A stretch of 64,000 nucleotides of DNA from Siphonodentalium dalli (taxonomy: Eukaryota > Mollusca > Scaphopoda > Gadilida > Siphonodentaliidae), in contig CP136063.1 of assembly GCA_032622095.1 (NCBI GenBank), positions 114,970,723 to 115,034,722 on the forward strand, given 5' to 3'. The position numbers were made by a program, and so were the translations under genes. Positions within the stretch are counted from its first letter, which is position 1. Every line of letters starts with the position of its first letter. Below the pieces are notes generated by a model. The model was not told the DNA's origin, ran no database searches, and saw only the letters and a program-made list of their open reading frames with translations. This document shows, one piece after another, positions 55,601 through 62,547 of this stretch.

Positions 55601-58600
55601 TTTTCACTTATGGAGATAGCTTAGGTGTGGAAAAACCCCTTAACACTTTGAACCCTAGCTCCCCACAATGATCGACACCCTGACCCTGGGCTCCCAGTGG
55701 TATCTTGACTTATTGTAGGCAGTGTTTAGGTGATGGTGTTGTTTATATTCAAGTGGTGCCACATGTCTGAAACTTTAGAGGTATATTCCCCATGGACCAC
55801 TGATTATTTTAAGATTTGGTCACATTGCCACATGGTCACTCCCTGGTAACTGTTTCTAGGCAACTACCCAATATTGAAAGTAAAATACAATTATAGTTTT
55901 ATCGTCATAATTCAGCCCAATGAAGTGGAGTTTTTGAGGCAGTCAATACCCTATTGTGAAATTTGAGGTTATCTGACCAGAAGAGTGAATCTAACTTGTA
56001 TCTAAGGGTAGAAACGTTTGCTAAGCAAATACCCCAAATGATAGAATGACACCATTGCCCTGTGTATTCAATTGTATTATGCCCCAATTGAGACATTCCA
56101 TGGCATGCACATGGTGACAGTTATGTTCAAATGGTGCCACAGGTCTGAAACTTTACAGTTATGTTCCAATGGACCACAGAGTATTTTTAAGATTGGTAAA
56201 CTTTGCTACACGATAACTCCCTGGTAACGGTTTCTCTGCAACTACCCGGAATTGAAAGTAATATGCAATTATAGCTTATAGCGTCGTAATTCCGCGCTAA
56301 GAAACTGCGTTTTCTATGCAGTCAATTCCATGTTGTGAAATTTGCGATTATATCTGGTCAGAAGAGTGAACCGGTCAACTTGTATATAACGGTATCAATG
56401 GTTGCTAAGCATATACACGCGGCATGTACCCCAAGGTATCGAATGATACCACTTCCCTGTGTATACAATGGTATTATGTCTCATTTTATACATCGCATAG
56501 GGGCATGGTGATTGTCATGCTCAAATGGTGCCACATGTATTAAACTTTACAGAATTGCTCAATAAAGCAAGATTTGACACGTGTTTGTAATGCGCACGCG
56601 CAAGTAGATAGCACTAGATGATATTGTGACCATGTAACCCCTTTCCACATTTCCACAGGACTACTCTGATGCAATGTCGAAACGAGTAATTGTATAATGC
56701 AAACTCATATGCTGTTGGAATCCTGTGGTATGATTGTATCGTTACACAAAAACCCATATATTTATCATTGTATCCTATGCACATGCGCGAACAATTCAAC
56801 TCAAATAAGTGACTGCGCCTTCCTCACATATACCAGAACACTGATTATATACAAGAATAATTTAAACCCATAAGAGTGATCGAAATGGTGTCTTTCTACA
56901 ATCCTGCAAACTGCTCAACAATGTATAGCGTTACGCGAATCGCATCAAATAAAGTACGTTTGTTGAATTCTGCGCTATGCGCATGCCTATATTATCCAAC
57001 CCCAACTAGTCGGCAACAAATCCATACAAATGCACCCGTAGCACTGCTGAAGTTCCTGGGAATCATTTACATAGATATAAGTGTATATACCAATGGTTAT
57101 AACACATATAAACATGCTACATATGTTTATGACGTCACCGAATGCTATTGGCCGCAAAAGCGGCCAGTCGGGTGTATGAACGTTTTCTGGCTGGCCGCTT
57201 TTGCGGCCAGTCGGTTTCAAAAGGTTAATAGCAATATTTTTTTCCTCTCAAAAACATGTCTCCTAATTCTAGCTGCCTCATGAATTATCTCACTTTGAAT
57301 TTAAATGGTATCTATATACAGTTACAGTAATGCCCTAAATAATTGACTCCTTAGCCACAGCAGAATTATGGGTAATTTTTCAGGATTTAGTCGGAAATAT
57401 GGCTTGTTGCCATTCATTGGAAAGCTCTCACTGAGAGCTTTCCGATGAATGGCAACAAGCCATATTTCCGACTAAATCCTTAAAAGTTACCCATAATTCT
57501 GCTGTGGTTAAGGAGTCGATTATTTATGGCATTACTGTAAGAAAAGATGTTTACTTTATAATATGTATGCAGCTCAGTGGCATCAAATCATTTGAGTTTC
57601 CAGCTGTGAGGAAATGAGATCTTTGTGATGGTGTAAAAATTGTCACCTCAGCTTCATCTTAATTTGTTTATTGGAGTATGTATGTCATCGATTTGTTTTC
57701 AAACTCCTGACAATGATCAAAGTTCTATTCCAGATATGTATTGCTGTTGTGCCTGGTTGTACATCATATAATTTGGCTGATAGTAGGTTTTACTGTAAGA
57801 TAATATTTTGACTAGGAGGCAATATATTACATCTACTGGAGACTTTTAGAGAAAAGATCAAACACAAGTGAAGCTCCAGTGCTGGGAGGAATCATGGACT
57901 CCCATTGAATAACGTACAGTAATGCTCTAATTAATCGACCTCTTAACCAAAGCAGAATTATGGGTAACTTTTCAGGATTTAGTCGGAAATATGGCTTGTT
58001 GCCATTCATCGGAAAGCTCTCGGGGAGAGCTTTCTGATGAATGGCAACAAGCCATATTTCCGACTAAATCCTGAAAAGTTACCCATAATTCTGCTTTGGT
58101 CAAGAGGTCGATTAATTAGAGCATTACTGTATATCAATATAGAACAGATAGTTTTTCATATTTTCATGTTTCCAGAACCAGCATGATGAGGCCAGTTTCT
58201 GCTAAATTCAGAACTCGAGATGACTCTTCATTGAAGAAATTTCCCGCACCAAAACCTTTGCTGGAGCTGCGTGATGCTGGAGATGATGATGTCGCAAAAT
58301 TACGAGAACACCTTGAGAGAATGGAGAAGGATGCAGAAGGTGAATATGACTAAGATCTCCATTCAAAGGAATAATCTTCCATTCCTGATGTGACCATAAT
58401 GTATGAACGCAATGAATTCATTTTGCATATGTATGAATCGTAAAGTTTTTGACTTAGCACCATTGCATTTGTGGAATGCTGTGTAATAATCATATCTTGG
58501 AATGAATATTATTCCTTAAAATTACATCTTTGTAAAATATTAATTGGAAAAGGCATTTGGAGTTCGAATAATATATTGAAAATTTTAGTTACATTGCCGG

Positions 58601-59541
58601 GGCAGGGAGCGGTAGAGAAGATTTCTCCTTATTGGCTTCTACTATATGTTTGTGATATACCCGTCATCATACTCTTGCTGCATGCAACACAATGACAGAT
58701 TGCAGTCTTATCTCCTGAATTGGAAGAATCAGAAAAATTAAAATTCACTTCTTCCAAGATAATAATTATGATATTTCATGGGGCTTTATTGGAGCCTCAA
58801 ATGTTTACACAAGGCTCCAGTCTCCCTGATAGATATCTCTAAAGCCAAACAGGTCTGATTGTCATCGATACTGTAAAATCCTTTTAATTCTTAGGGGGTC
58901 TATTATTACTGATTTTGTGGTTTGACCCAACCACGAAATCAACATCCAACGAAATAATTTACTCAGACTAAAGTAAATCTCAATAGACGAGATGGAAATA
59001 AAGATCAGGCATTAAGTCTGTTTTCGGCATGTCGTAAAGTAAGTTGACAAAAAACTTGAGACATTATTAATTTAATTTGTCAGTGACCTATTCATTATTG
59101 TTTATACAACATCGTCTAATCCTGTTATAATAGTTTGTATAAACAATGCTCAATGAATTTGTCTCTCAATAAAGGCTAATTTTTTTCACCATGCGCAGGT
59201 TACATAACACAATAAATTACCACCTCACGAGCATGTGAAATGAAGCGGTAGCTCTCAGTGCACTGATTGCGTGATCCCTTTTCGGCACCGGAATACCTGA
59301 GGGCCAGATTTATCAAAGATGTCATAAACCTTCTATTGTAGGACCATTTGAAATAGCCTTTTTATAAGAAACCACGAAAATTGAGGCCGATGAAATCAAA
59401 GCCATTCACAGTAATTCTTTTTCCAAATTTATTCAAATATAAACCTAATTTCTTTGTCTCATTCTAGAAGCAGGTCCTTCAGAAACAAAGCCAGAAGGCC
59501 AGAAATATGGAAAGACAGAGTCAGATGACAGCTCTATGCAG
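37047..59541 (+). CDS. TTC24: TTC24-like tetratricopeptide-repeat protein (gene model, 9 exons, 3' open)
   Basis: Exons 37,047-37,686, 39,423-39,635, 42,869-42,997, 44,013-44,236, 44,994-45,103, 52,177-52,449, 54,473-54,535, 58,176-58,339 and 59,468-59,541 join to 1,890 nt (630 codons) without a stop. Residues 1-402 hold about nine TPR units (for example [98 protein letters not shown]). Order, spacing and wording follow vertebrate TTC24, as I recall it. Residues 403-630 are disordered: basic, then [13 protein letters not shown], then lysine/proline-rich; the homologue's tail is also low-complexity. TPRs form superhelical protein-binding scaffolds; no enzyme motif, signal peptide or membrane segment is present. 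Partner and role are unknown. TAA lies in frame upstream of the ATG. Confidence 0.88.
37769..37819. repeat. Perfect 23-bp hairpin
   Basis: GCAGACTTCCAATAATCTGA plus TCA at 37,769-37,791 is exactly inverted at 37,797-37,819 around a CTGCA loop. It lies 82 bp inside TTC24-like intron 1, so it would be transcribed in the pre-mRNA. Confidence 0.92.
38490..38730. mobile_element. piggyBac-like MITE, copy B
   Basis: TTAA at 38,486-38,489, then CCCTCTCATGACTGGAGC. It ends GTCATGAAAGGG-like sequence followed by TTCT (decayed TTAA). The interior has four ATTCTCTTATATATG / CATATATAAGAGAATGC words in alternating orientation. Confidence 0.72.
38958..39152. mobile_element. Hairpin MITE copy 2
   Basis: Same arms as copy 1, with small deletions at both outer ends (TACAGTAATCGACTCC lacks the CCCTAAATA segment; the right arm has AAAAAGGAGGGCATTACTGTA). 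Confidence 0.85.
39423..39635 (+). CDS. TTC24: TTC24-like exon 2
   Basis: Acceptor TCCATTTCAG; the split Gly codon G|GT starts [20 protein letters not shown]. Two TPRs, the second with [20 protein letters not shown]. The donor TATG|GTACCG is weak, but a stronger-looking GTAACT five bases on would break the frame with exon 3. Ends phase 1. Confidence 0.88.
39745..41593. mobile_element. Probable older hAT (TAGGGCCCTG family) hosting another hAT
   Basis: Left end TATGGCCCTGTGAATATTCG and right end, reversed, TTAGGGCACTGCGAATCGG resemble the 5,641 family, and both have TCGAGATT(C)AAATC words just inside. Flanks GTGGAGAT and ATAGAGGT agree at five of eight positions, so any target duplication has decayed. 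Confidence 0.4.
39847..40969. mobile_element. Non-autonomous hAT with exact 8-bp TSD
   Basis: The element is 39,855-40,961 (1,107 bp), with AACACAAG at 39,847-39,854 and 40,962-40,969. Ends are TAGGGCTGGACGATATTAAC and, reversed, TAGTGCTGGGCGGTTTCC. Sub-terminal GATATTGCGATTAT / AACCGCGGTTAACGATATAA words occur. No transposase frame was found. A third hAT lineage. Confidence 0.85.
41921..42557. mobile_element. piggyBac-like element with exact TTAA flanks
   Basis: The element is 41,925-42,553 (629 bp), with TTAA at 41,921-41,924 and 42,554-42,557. Ends CCCTTTCTATTCTAAAT and, reversed, CCCTTTCTATACTGAAT. TTAA targets and CCC starts are the piggyBac signature. No transposase; 15,205-15,660 is a truncated relative. 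Confidence 0.82.
42600..42816. mobile_element. Hairpin MITE copy 3
   Basis: Full two-arm copy. The outer parts of the two arms differ (CTCTAATTAATCGAC left; TCCTAAATAATCGAC right, reversed), so the arms come from different subfamilies or diverged after insertion. It ends 52 bp before exon 3. Confidence 0.85.
42869..42997 (+). CDS. TTC24: TTC24-like exon 3
   Basis: Acceptor TTATTTCAG, donor ACAG|GTATAA, 129 nt, phase 1 at both ends. Encodes a TPR with [20 protein letters not shown] and YLHSLQAA. Confidence 0.9.
43736..43976. mobile_element. piggyBac-like MITE, copy C
   Basis: TTAA at 43,732-43,735 and 43,977-43,980. Ends CCCTTCCATGACTGGAGC and, reversed, a duplicated CCCTTTCATCCCTAACCC followed by TTTCATGACGGGAGC. 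The interior words match copies A and B (ATTCTCTTATATATGTGAG). Confidence 0.75.
44013..44236 (+). CDS. TTC24: TTC24-like exon 4
   Basis: Acceptor CTACTGTCAG, donor CAAG|GTATGA. Starts [18 protein letters not shown], the last TPR, then a helical segment [15 protein letters not shown]. Ends phase 0. 36 bp upstream of its acceptor is the TTAA boundary of piggyBac-like MITE C. Confidence 0.9.
44237..44993 (+). other. TTC24-like intron 4 with Helitron end
   Basis: The 3' end of a Helitron lies at 44,852-44,880. The element's 5' TC end was not located; it may begin near 44,400. A 71-codon frame at 44,483-44,698 is unrecognised. Confidence 0.5.
44852..44880 (+). mobile_element. Helitron 3' terminus
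   Basis: Stem GCCCGGATGAAGTCGGGC, a 7-nt spacer (ACATCAG), then CTAG followed by host T. A GC-rich hairpin just before a CTAG/T end is the Helitron 3' signature. Confidence 0.7.
44994..45103 (+). CDS. TTC24: TTC24-like exon 5
   Basis: Acceptor TCTCTTACAG, donor [30 protein letters not shown] begins a Ser/Pro/basic linker, ending EEIIQVGAR. Phase 0 in, phase 2 out. Not TPR. Confidence 0.82.
45311..45525. mobile_element. Hairpin MITE copy 4
   Basis: Both arms present. The left starts TGCAGTAATGCCCTAAATAA; the right arm has lost about six bases around CCATTTTCCGACTAAACTTG. The centre CTCTCACTGAGAG is itself palindromic. Confidence 0.87.
45680..48290 (-). pseudogene. 5'-truncated LINE with RT domain and C-terminal zinc knuckle
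   Basis: Minus-strand pieces in order: [13 protein letters not shown] and [72 protein letters not shown] (RT motif A); FADDLLLIS (catalytic DD); [25 protein letters not shown]; and near the end [19 protein letters not shown], a CX2CX9HX4C knuckle after [13 protein letters not shown]. The reading breaks at about 48,150 (stop), 47,500, 47,130, 46,610 and 46,200. The endonuclease is absent, so the copy is 5'-truncated near 48,290. The tail near 45,690 has AATAAATCTTTCTATCTATA (minus strand), typical of a non-LTR 3' end. It is antisense to TTC24. The clade is uncertain (Jockey-like by the C-terminal knuckle). Confidence 0.82.
48958..48986 (-). mobile_element. Helitron-like 3' terminus, minus strand
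   Basis: The minus strand reads ACCTGGGCAACACCGGGT (imperfect stem), then AACCCTA and CTAG next to host sequence. Its geometry mirrors 44,852-44,880 but the stem has one mismatch. The element body would extend rightward (about 48,990-49,215); its 5' end was not found. Confidence 0.5.
49317..49334. repeat. (TCAA)n microsatellite
   Basis: About 4.5 perfect TCAA copies, just after ATAGAGATGTA. Confidence 0.85.
50030..51640. repeat. Alternating A/B ~145-bp tandem array
   Basis: Units share TTTAAACCACACGATTAGAC, TTTGGTGGNAATYGGC, ACAAATTTTTATCAA and CCACTTTTGACAT. Type A has GAGATGATTATATATAAGTT; type B has GAAGAATGTGTATCAATTTGG. TTTAAACCAC anchors at about 50,271 (A), 50,418 (B), 50,780 (A), 50,918 (B), 51,064 (A), 51,209 (B) and 51,455 (A) alternate strictly, with 138-146 bp spacing apart from two longer steps. 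An earlier A/B pair at about 50,035/50,165 is weaker. Confidence 0.75.
51730..52150. repeat. Small element with inverted TATATAAAAC ends
   Basis: CGTATATAAAACGAACAGCG on the left and, reversed, ATATATAAAACCAACCGTCTG on the right. About 420 bp, ending 26 bp before exon 6. The antisense 199-codon frame here and across exon 6 is not a gene. Confidence 0.45.
52177..52449 (+). CDS. TTC24: TTC24-like exon 6 (Ser/Asp/Glu-rich)
   Basis: Acceptor TCATTGTACAG, donor GGAA|GTAAGT. 91 residues: basic start [19 protein letters not shown], then [15 protein letters not shown] and [12 protein letters not shown], a disordered acidic/serine tract rich in casein-kinase-2-type sites. Phases agree with exons 5 and 7. 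Confidence 0.85.
52553..52990. repeat. Repeat headed by a C-run/G-run hairpin
   Basis: TATACCCCCCGCAACGAAGT pairs with the following TTGTGGGGGGGGGGTATA. Next comes GTCCGTCCGTGAG and two diverged ~150-bp units (AACTTGGCACAGA, ACCATGGGAAC, TTTGTCCGAGCTTTTAT(T/C)CC). This head is familiar from dispersed repeats in several marine invertebrates. Confidence 0.6.
53025..53951. repeat. Composite repeat copy 1 (five ~150-bp units)
   Basis: Starts TTTTAGCTCAACTTGAC and ends CCAAGTTGAGCTACAGTG, an inverted AGCTCAACTT pair. Inside are five units with CAGCCATCTTG(G)A near 53,205, 53,360, 53,518, 53,645 and 53,777. Units 1 and 4 continue into TTCAAATTTGAATCC-like words (type X); units 2, 3 and 5 into TTACTCTTTGCATGAC-like words (type Y). 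The order X-Y-Y-X-Y is the same as in copy 2 at 59,556. Confidence 0.7.
54473..54535 (+). CDS. TTC24: TTC24-like exon 7
   Basis: Acceptor GCCATTTTTCAG, donor TCAG|GTATTT. Only 63 nt: [20 protein letters not shown], basic/Gln-rich. It is short, so support is mainly splice sites and phase. Confidence 0.72.
55730..56560. repeat. Tandem duplication, ~390-bp unit, 2.1 copies
   Basis: Anchors: TGGTGCCACATGTCTGAAAC at about 55,754, TGGTGCCACAGGTCTGAAAC at 56,133 and TGGTGCCACATGTATTAAAC at 56,525 (379 and 392 bp apart). Other shared words are CTCCCTGGTAAC, GGTCAGAAGAGTGAA and CCCTGTGTAT(T/A)CAA. Confidence 0.8.
57150..57208. repeat. Two GC palindromes in direct/inverted arrangement
   Basis: GGCCGCAAAAGCGGCC (57,150-57,165) and GGCCGCTTTTGCGGCC (57,193-57,208) are reverse complements of each other, and their GC arms also self-pair. 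Both are followed by AGTCGG. They stand out in AT-rich DNA. Confidence 0.85.
57323..57539. mobile_element. Hairpin MITE copy 5
   Basis: A nearly perfect two-arm copy. Differences between the arms are only a few bases (CTCCTTAGCC versus CTCCTTAACC; CCCTAAATAAT versus CCATAAATAAT). Confidence 0.9.
57915..58131. mobile_element. Hairpin MITE copy 6 (subfamily with matched arm variants)
   Basis: Both arms share variants absent from copies 1, 4 and 5: TGCTCTAATTAATCGACC and CCAAAGCAGAATTATGGG. The arms differ from each other at only a couple of sites over about 105 bp. It ends 45 bp before TTC24 exon 8. Confidence 0.9.
58176..58339 (+). CDS. TTC24: TTC24-like exon 8
   Basis: Acceptor CATGTTTCCAG, donor AGAAG|GTGAAT. 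Encodes [20 protein letters not shown], then [14 protein letters not shown], a short charged helix. If the donor is not used, translation ends five codons later (GEYD stop at 58,353). It begins 45 bp after hairpin MITE copy 6. Confidence 0.82.
59468..59541 (+). CDS. TTC24: TTC24-like exon 9
   Basis: Acceptor TCATTCTAG, donor TGCAG|GTATGA. 25 residues, Lys/Glu/Ser-rich ([20 protein letters not shown]). Ends phase 0 without a stop, so the final exon(s) lie further right; none was found before 64,000. Confidence 0.7.
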
Positions 59542-60539
59542 GTATGAAGCAAGCATTTTTAGCTCAACTTTATAAAGTAAAGTTTGAGCTATTGCCATGG
59601 GTTGGTGTCTGTCATCTGTGTGTGTGTCCGGACATCCATGAATCAACAGTTTCCTTTGGCACACCCCTACAGGCCTAATTCCTCATCCTATCTTCAGCAA
59701 ACTTCATATGTAGCTTCAAGGTGACCTATTGATGGGAGCTTTTGAATTTTTCCAAATTTCGATGAAAAACATGGCCACTTGCAGCCATCTTGGATTTCAA
59801 ATTTGAATCCATCGGCACACCCTACAGCCCGTATTCATGGCTGGATCATTTTTTTATTTTGCAGGCAAGATTGTGATCACTTGTAGATGGGAGCTATCAA
59901 ATTTGAACGATTTTCAATGATAAACATGGCCGCCGGCAGCCATCTTGGACTTTACTCTTGGCATGACTAAATACTTTGGCATACCCTACAGACCACATCC
60001 CTCATCCGATCATCACCAGACTTCATATGTATCTTCAGGGTGACCTCTAGATGGGAGCCTCCTATATTGACCGAAATTTGTTGAAAAACAAGGCCGCCAG
60101 TGGCCATCTTGGAATTTACTCTTTGTATGACTAAATCCTTTTGCACACCCTACAGACCACATCTTTCATCTCTCACCAAAACTCATATGGATATTCGGGG
60201 TGACCTCTAGATGGGAGCCACCTATTTTGACAGAAATTTTTTTTTAAACACGACCGCCAACAGCCATCTTGGTTTTCAAATTTGAATCCATCAGCACATC
60301 CCCCAGCCCACATTTATTGGAAAATTGATTTGAAAATTTACAGACATTTTTGGAATCACCTCTAGATGGGAATTTGAATTTTTTTTATGAAAAACATGGC
60401 TGCCGGCAGCCATCTTGGATTTTACTCTTTGCATGACTAAATCAATTGGCACACCCTACAGACCACATCCCTCATCTGATGATTACCAAACTTCATATGG
60501 ATCCTCGGCGTGACCTCTAGATGGGAGCCTCCCACATAA

Positions 60540-62023
60540 TGGGAGGACAACTGTTCAAAAACTGCGTCCTTGTATACTTTTTCAGTAGAGGCAAGGTATG
60601 TATATTTTCAACATCGGTATGGGTTGTGCTAAACAGTTGGACTCTATTCCAATTTTTTAATGTCACATGACCTCCAAGCAGGCCTCAGCTTACCAGGCGA
60701 GTAGGGCGAAATAGTCGCCCTTGACGCCTCGAAGTCGCCTTAGTGTCGCGCCAGGGAGAAGTGAAGTCGCCCTCCGATTTTCCCAAAATTATCCTACGGC
60801 TGTAGCAAGCGATAAGCCATGCATGCTATAGTGTTACAAATCGATTATGAATATATCGCCTGCGAGTCAAACAGTGACAAAATGTTGACACAAGGTCGAC
60901 TCCTTTTGTTTAACAGCGTTGAGTAAGTAAATGCGGTCTTCAATGTCCAGACAAGGATTATAATATATCAAACAAAGAAGCCTTCCGTTTTGGCCATACT
61001 TAATAAAGTGTTGGTTTCTGCTCGCCCCGACCGACTGCTTTAAAACCGCCGACTCAAATTATTACTATATTGCCGATTTAAACGTTTTGTTTGTTTTAGT
61101 TCCGTTTCCGTCTTTGTGGTATTCCGTGTTTTTACGCAATAACAGAATGCGAATCGAACGGACCTCAAATAATTCTATTGAATCCGTACTCCCTTTAAAT
61201 TATCCGATGTTAGCGGATGTTACTGAATATATTTGGCGACAAAATTATCCGAGAGCACCATTTTATAGTGTGCAAATAAAGTTTTAATCGTTGTATTGCC
61301 TTGTTCGAAATAAAACATGATCCATAACCGGAAAGTCGTAATTTTATTCCCAATGATTCAGTGATTTTAGAGACTCTCGGTAGTCGATGTCAAGACTCAA
61401 GGCCATTAATTGTGGCATATATATGCAAACCAAATGCAACAAACAATCTATATTACATTTAAATGAAAAATTTGAATTTTTTGGAAGGATAATGTTTTTT
61501 TCATTTGTTTAACCTATACATATTAAATAAATTATCAGATGAAATTATTCTCCAGTCTCTCACTTCTCCCTATTTTTCTCTCACTTCTCCCTATTTCTGC
61601 CAGAGGGAGAAGTCACTTCTCCCTATTCTCAACCTGCAAGCTGAGGCCTGCCTCCAAGATGTCTCCATCATAAGCAAAAATCAGCATATTTTCGAGGATT
61701 CGAGGACCAAATCTACCCCAAAAAGCCATGGTATATCCCCAAATCATCCGATCCACTTGCCTTTAATGTTTACTGGTTCAGGTGATGCAGCAGATGTGCT
61801 CAGGAAGGTCAGAGTTAACATTATGGGTTGTTTAGCGTTTTTGGTTTTGAAGGCTGGGGCTGATTTACATGCCGTTTTCCACCATATCAGTACCCTCTCA
61901 TTTTTTTCTACTTCTGGCTGGATAAAAGTTTGGAATACAGTCTTAAAAATCCCTGAATAGGTTAAGAAAATCATAGTGGCTTGCTTCTACTTAAAAAGTA
62001 TACAAGATATACATTTGTCCCCA
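60540..62023. mobile_element. TIR element inside composite repeat copy 2
   Basis: Left GGGAGGACAACTG, then TTGTATACTTTTTCAGTAGAGGCAAG-type sequence, is matched in reverse at the right (CTTGCTTCTACTTAAAAAGT, ATACAAG, then TTTGTCCCC). It hosts a hAT at 60,679-61,650. The superfamily is unknown and the exact edges are uncertain by a few bases. Confidence 0.6.
60671..61658. mobile_element. Non-autonomous hAT with exact 8-bp TSD
   Basis: The element is 60,679-61,650 (972 bp), with CCTCCAAG at 60,671-60,678 and 61,651-61,658. Ends are CAGGCCTCAGCTTACCAGG and, reversed, CAGGCCTCAGCTTGCAGG. Inside both ends are GGGAGAAGTGA(A)GTC / CACTTCTCCCT words repeated several times. The innermost of three nested insertions; no transposase frame. 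Confidence 0.88.
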
Positions 62024-62547
62024 CACTAACATCCCTCATCCGATCATCGCCAAACTTCATCCGGATCTTCGGGGTGACCTCTAGTTTACTTTCCTTCTTT
62101 ATCATTCTATTCGTTGCTCAGCAGAAAAATTAACTCCTTCCCAAGTTGAGCAACAGTGCTGCAATAGTCAGTGCGCACTGTCACTATTGTGATTTTTATC
62201 TTTTGCGAGTTAACAATAGTTCGCCTTAGTATTGTCATGCAAGCGATAAATATCAACAATATTGTCACTTATGATAATTCCATCATAACTCTAACGGGGC
62301 GATACAACATTTATTTCTTGGATGAGGATCCAAATTAGTTTACATTGGCATAGATCATTGATTTACCACCATTATCTGTTTTTGTTTCAAAATCAGAATG
62401 AGCGGGACTGCATCACTCAATATATAGTGCTGGACATTTGCAGAATATATGAGGTCCCCAGAAGTTGAATTTAGGGATGCTACCCAACACAGCAGCAAGC
62501 CTGAATTTTTTTTTGCTCACCGCCTGACCAATGTCAGGCACTAAAGC

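Larger units (their letters stand above)
54536..58175 (+). other. TTC24-like intron 7
   Basis: Contains a ~390-bp tandem duplication (55,730-56,560), paired palindromes (57,150-57,208) and hairpin MITE copies 5 and 6. 54,540-55,700 is AT-rich with nothing recognised. Confidence 0.55.
59556..62150. repeat. Composite repeat copy 2, interrupted
   Basis: Starts TTTTTAGCTCAACTTTATAA, 14 bp after the exon 9 donor, and resumes to end CCCAAGTTGAGCAACAGTG at about 62,150. Five units with AGCCATCTTGGA-type words lie near 59,783, 59,940, 60,105, 60,262 and 60,412, in order X-Y-Y-X-Y as in copy 1. The array is broken at about 60,540 and resumes near 62,025 (CATCCCTCATCCGATCATCG). Confidence 0.7.

Noticed and set aside
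56876-57283. 135-codon plus-strand frame
   Set aside because: No recognisable domain; runs through the paired GC palindromes; intronic.
61505-61960. 151-codon plus-strand frame
   Set aside because: Crosses the right end and target duplication of the hAT at 60,679-61,650, so it cannot be one gene.
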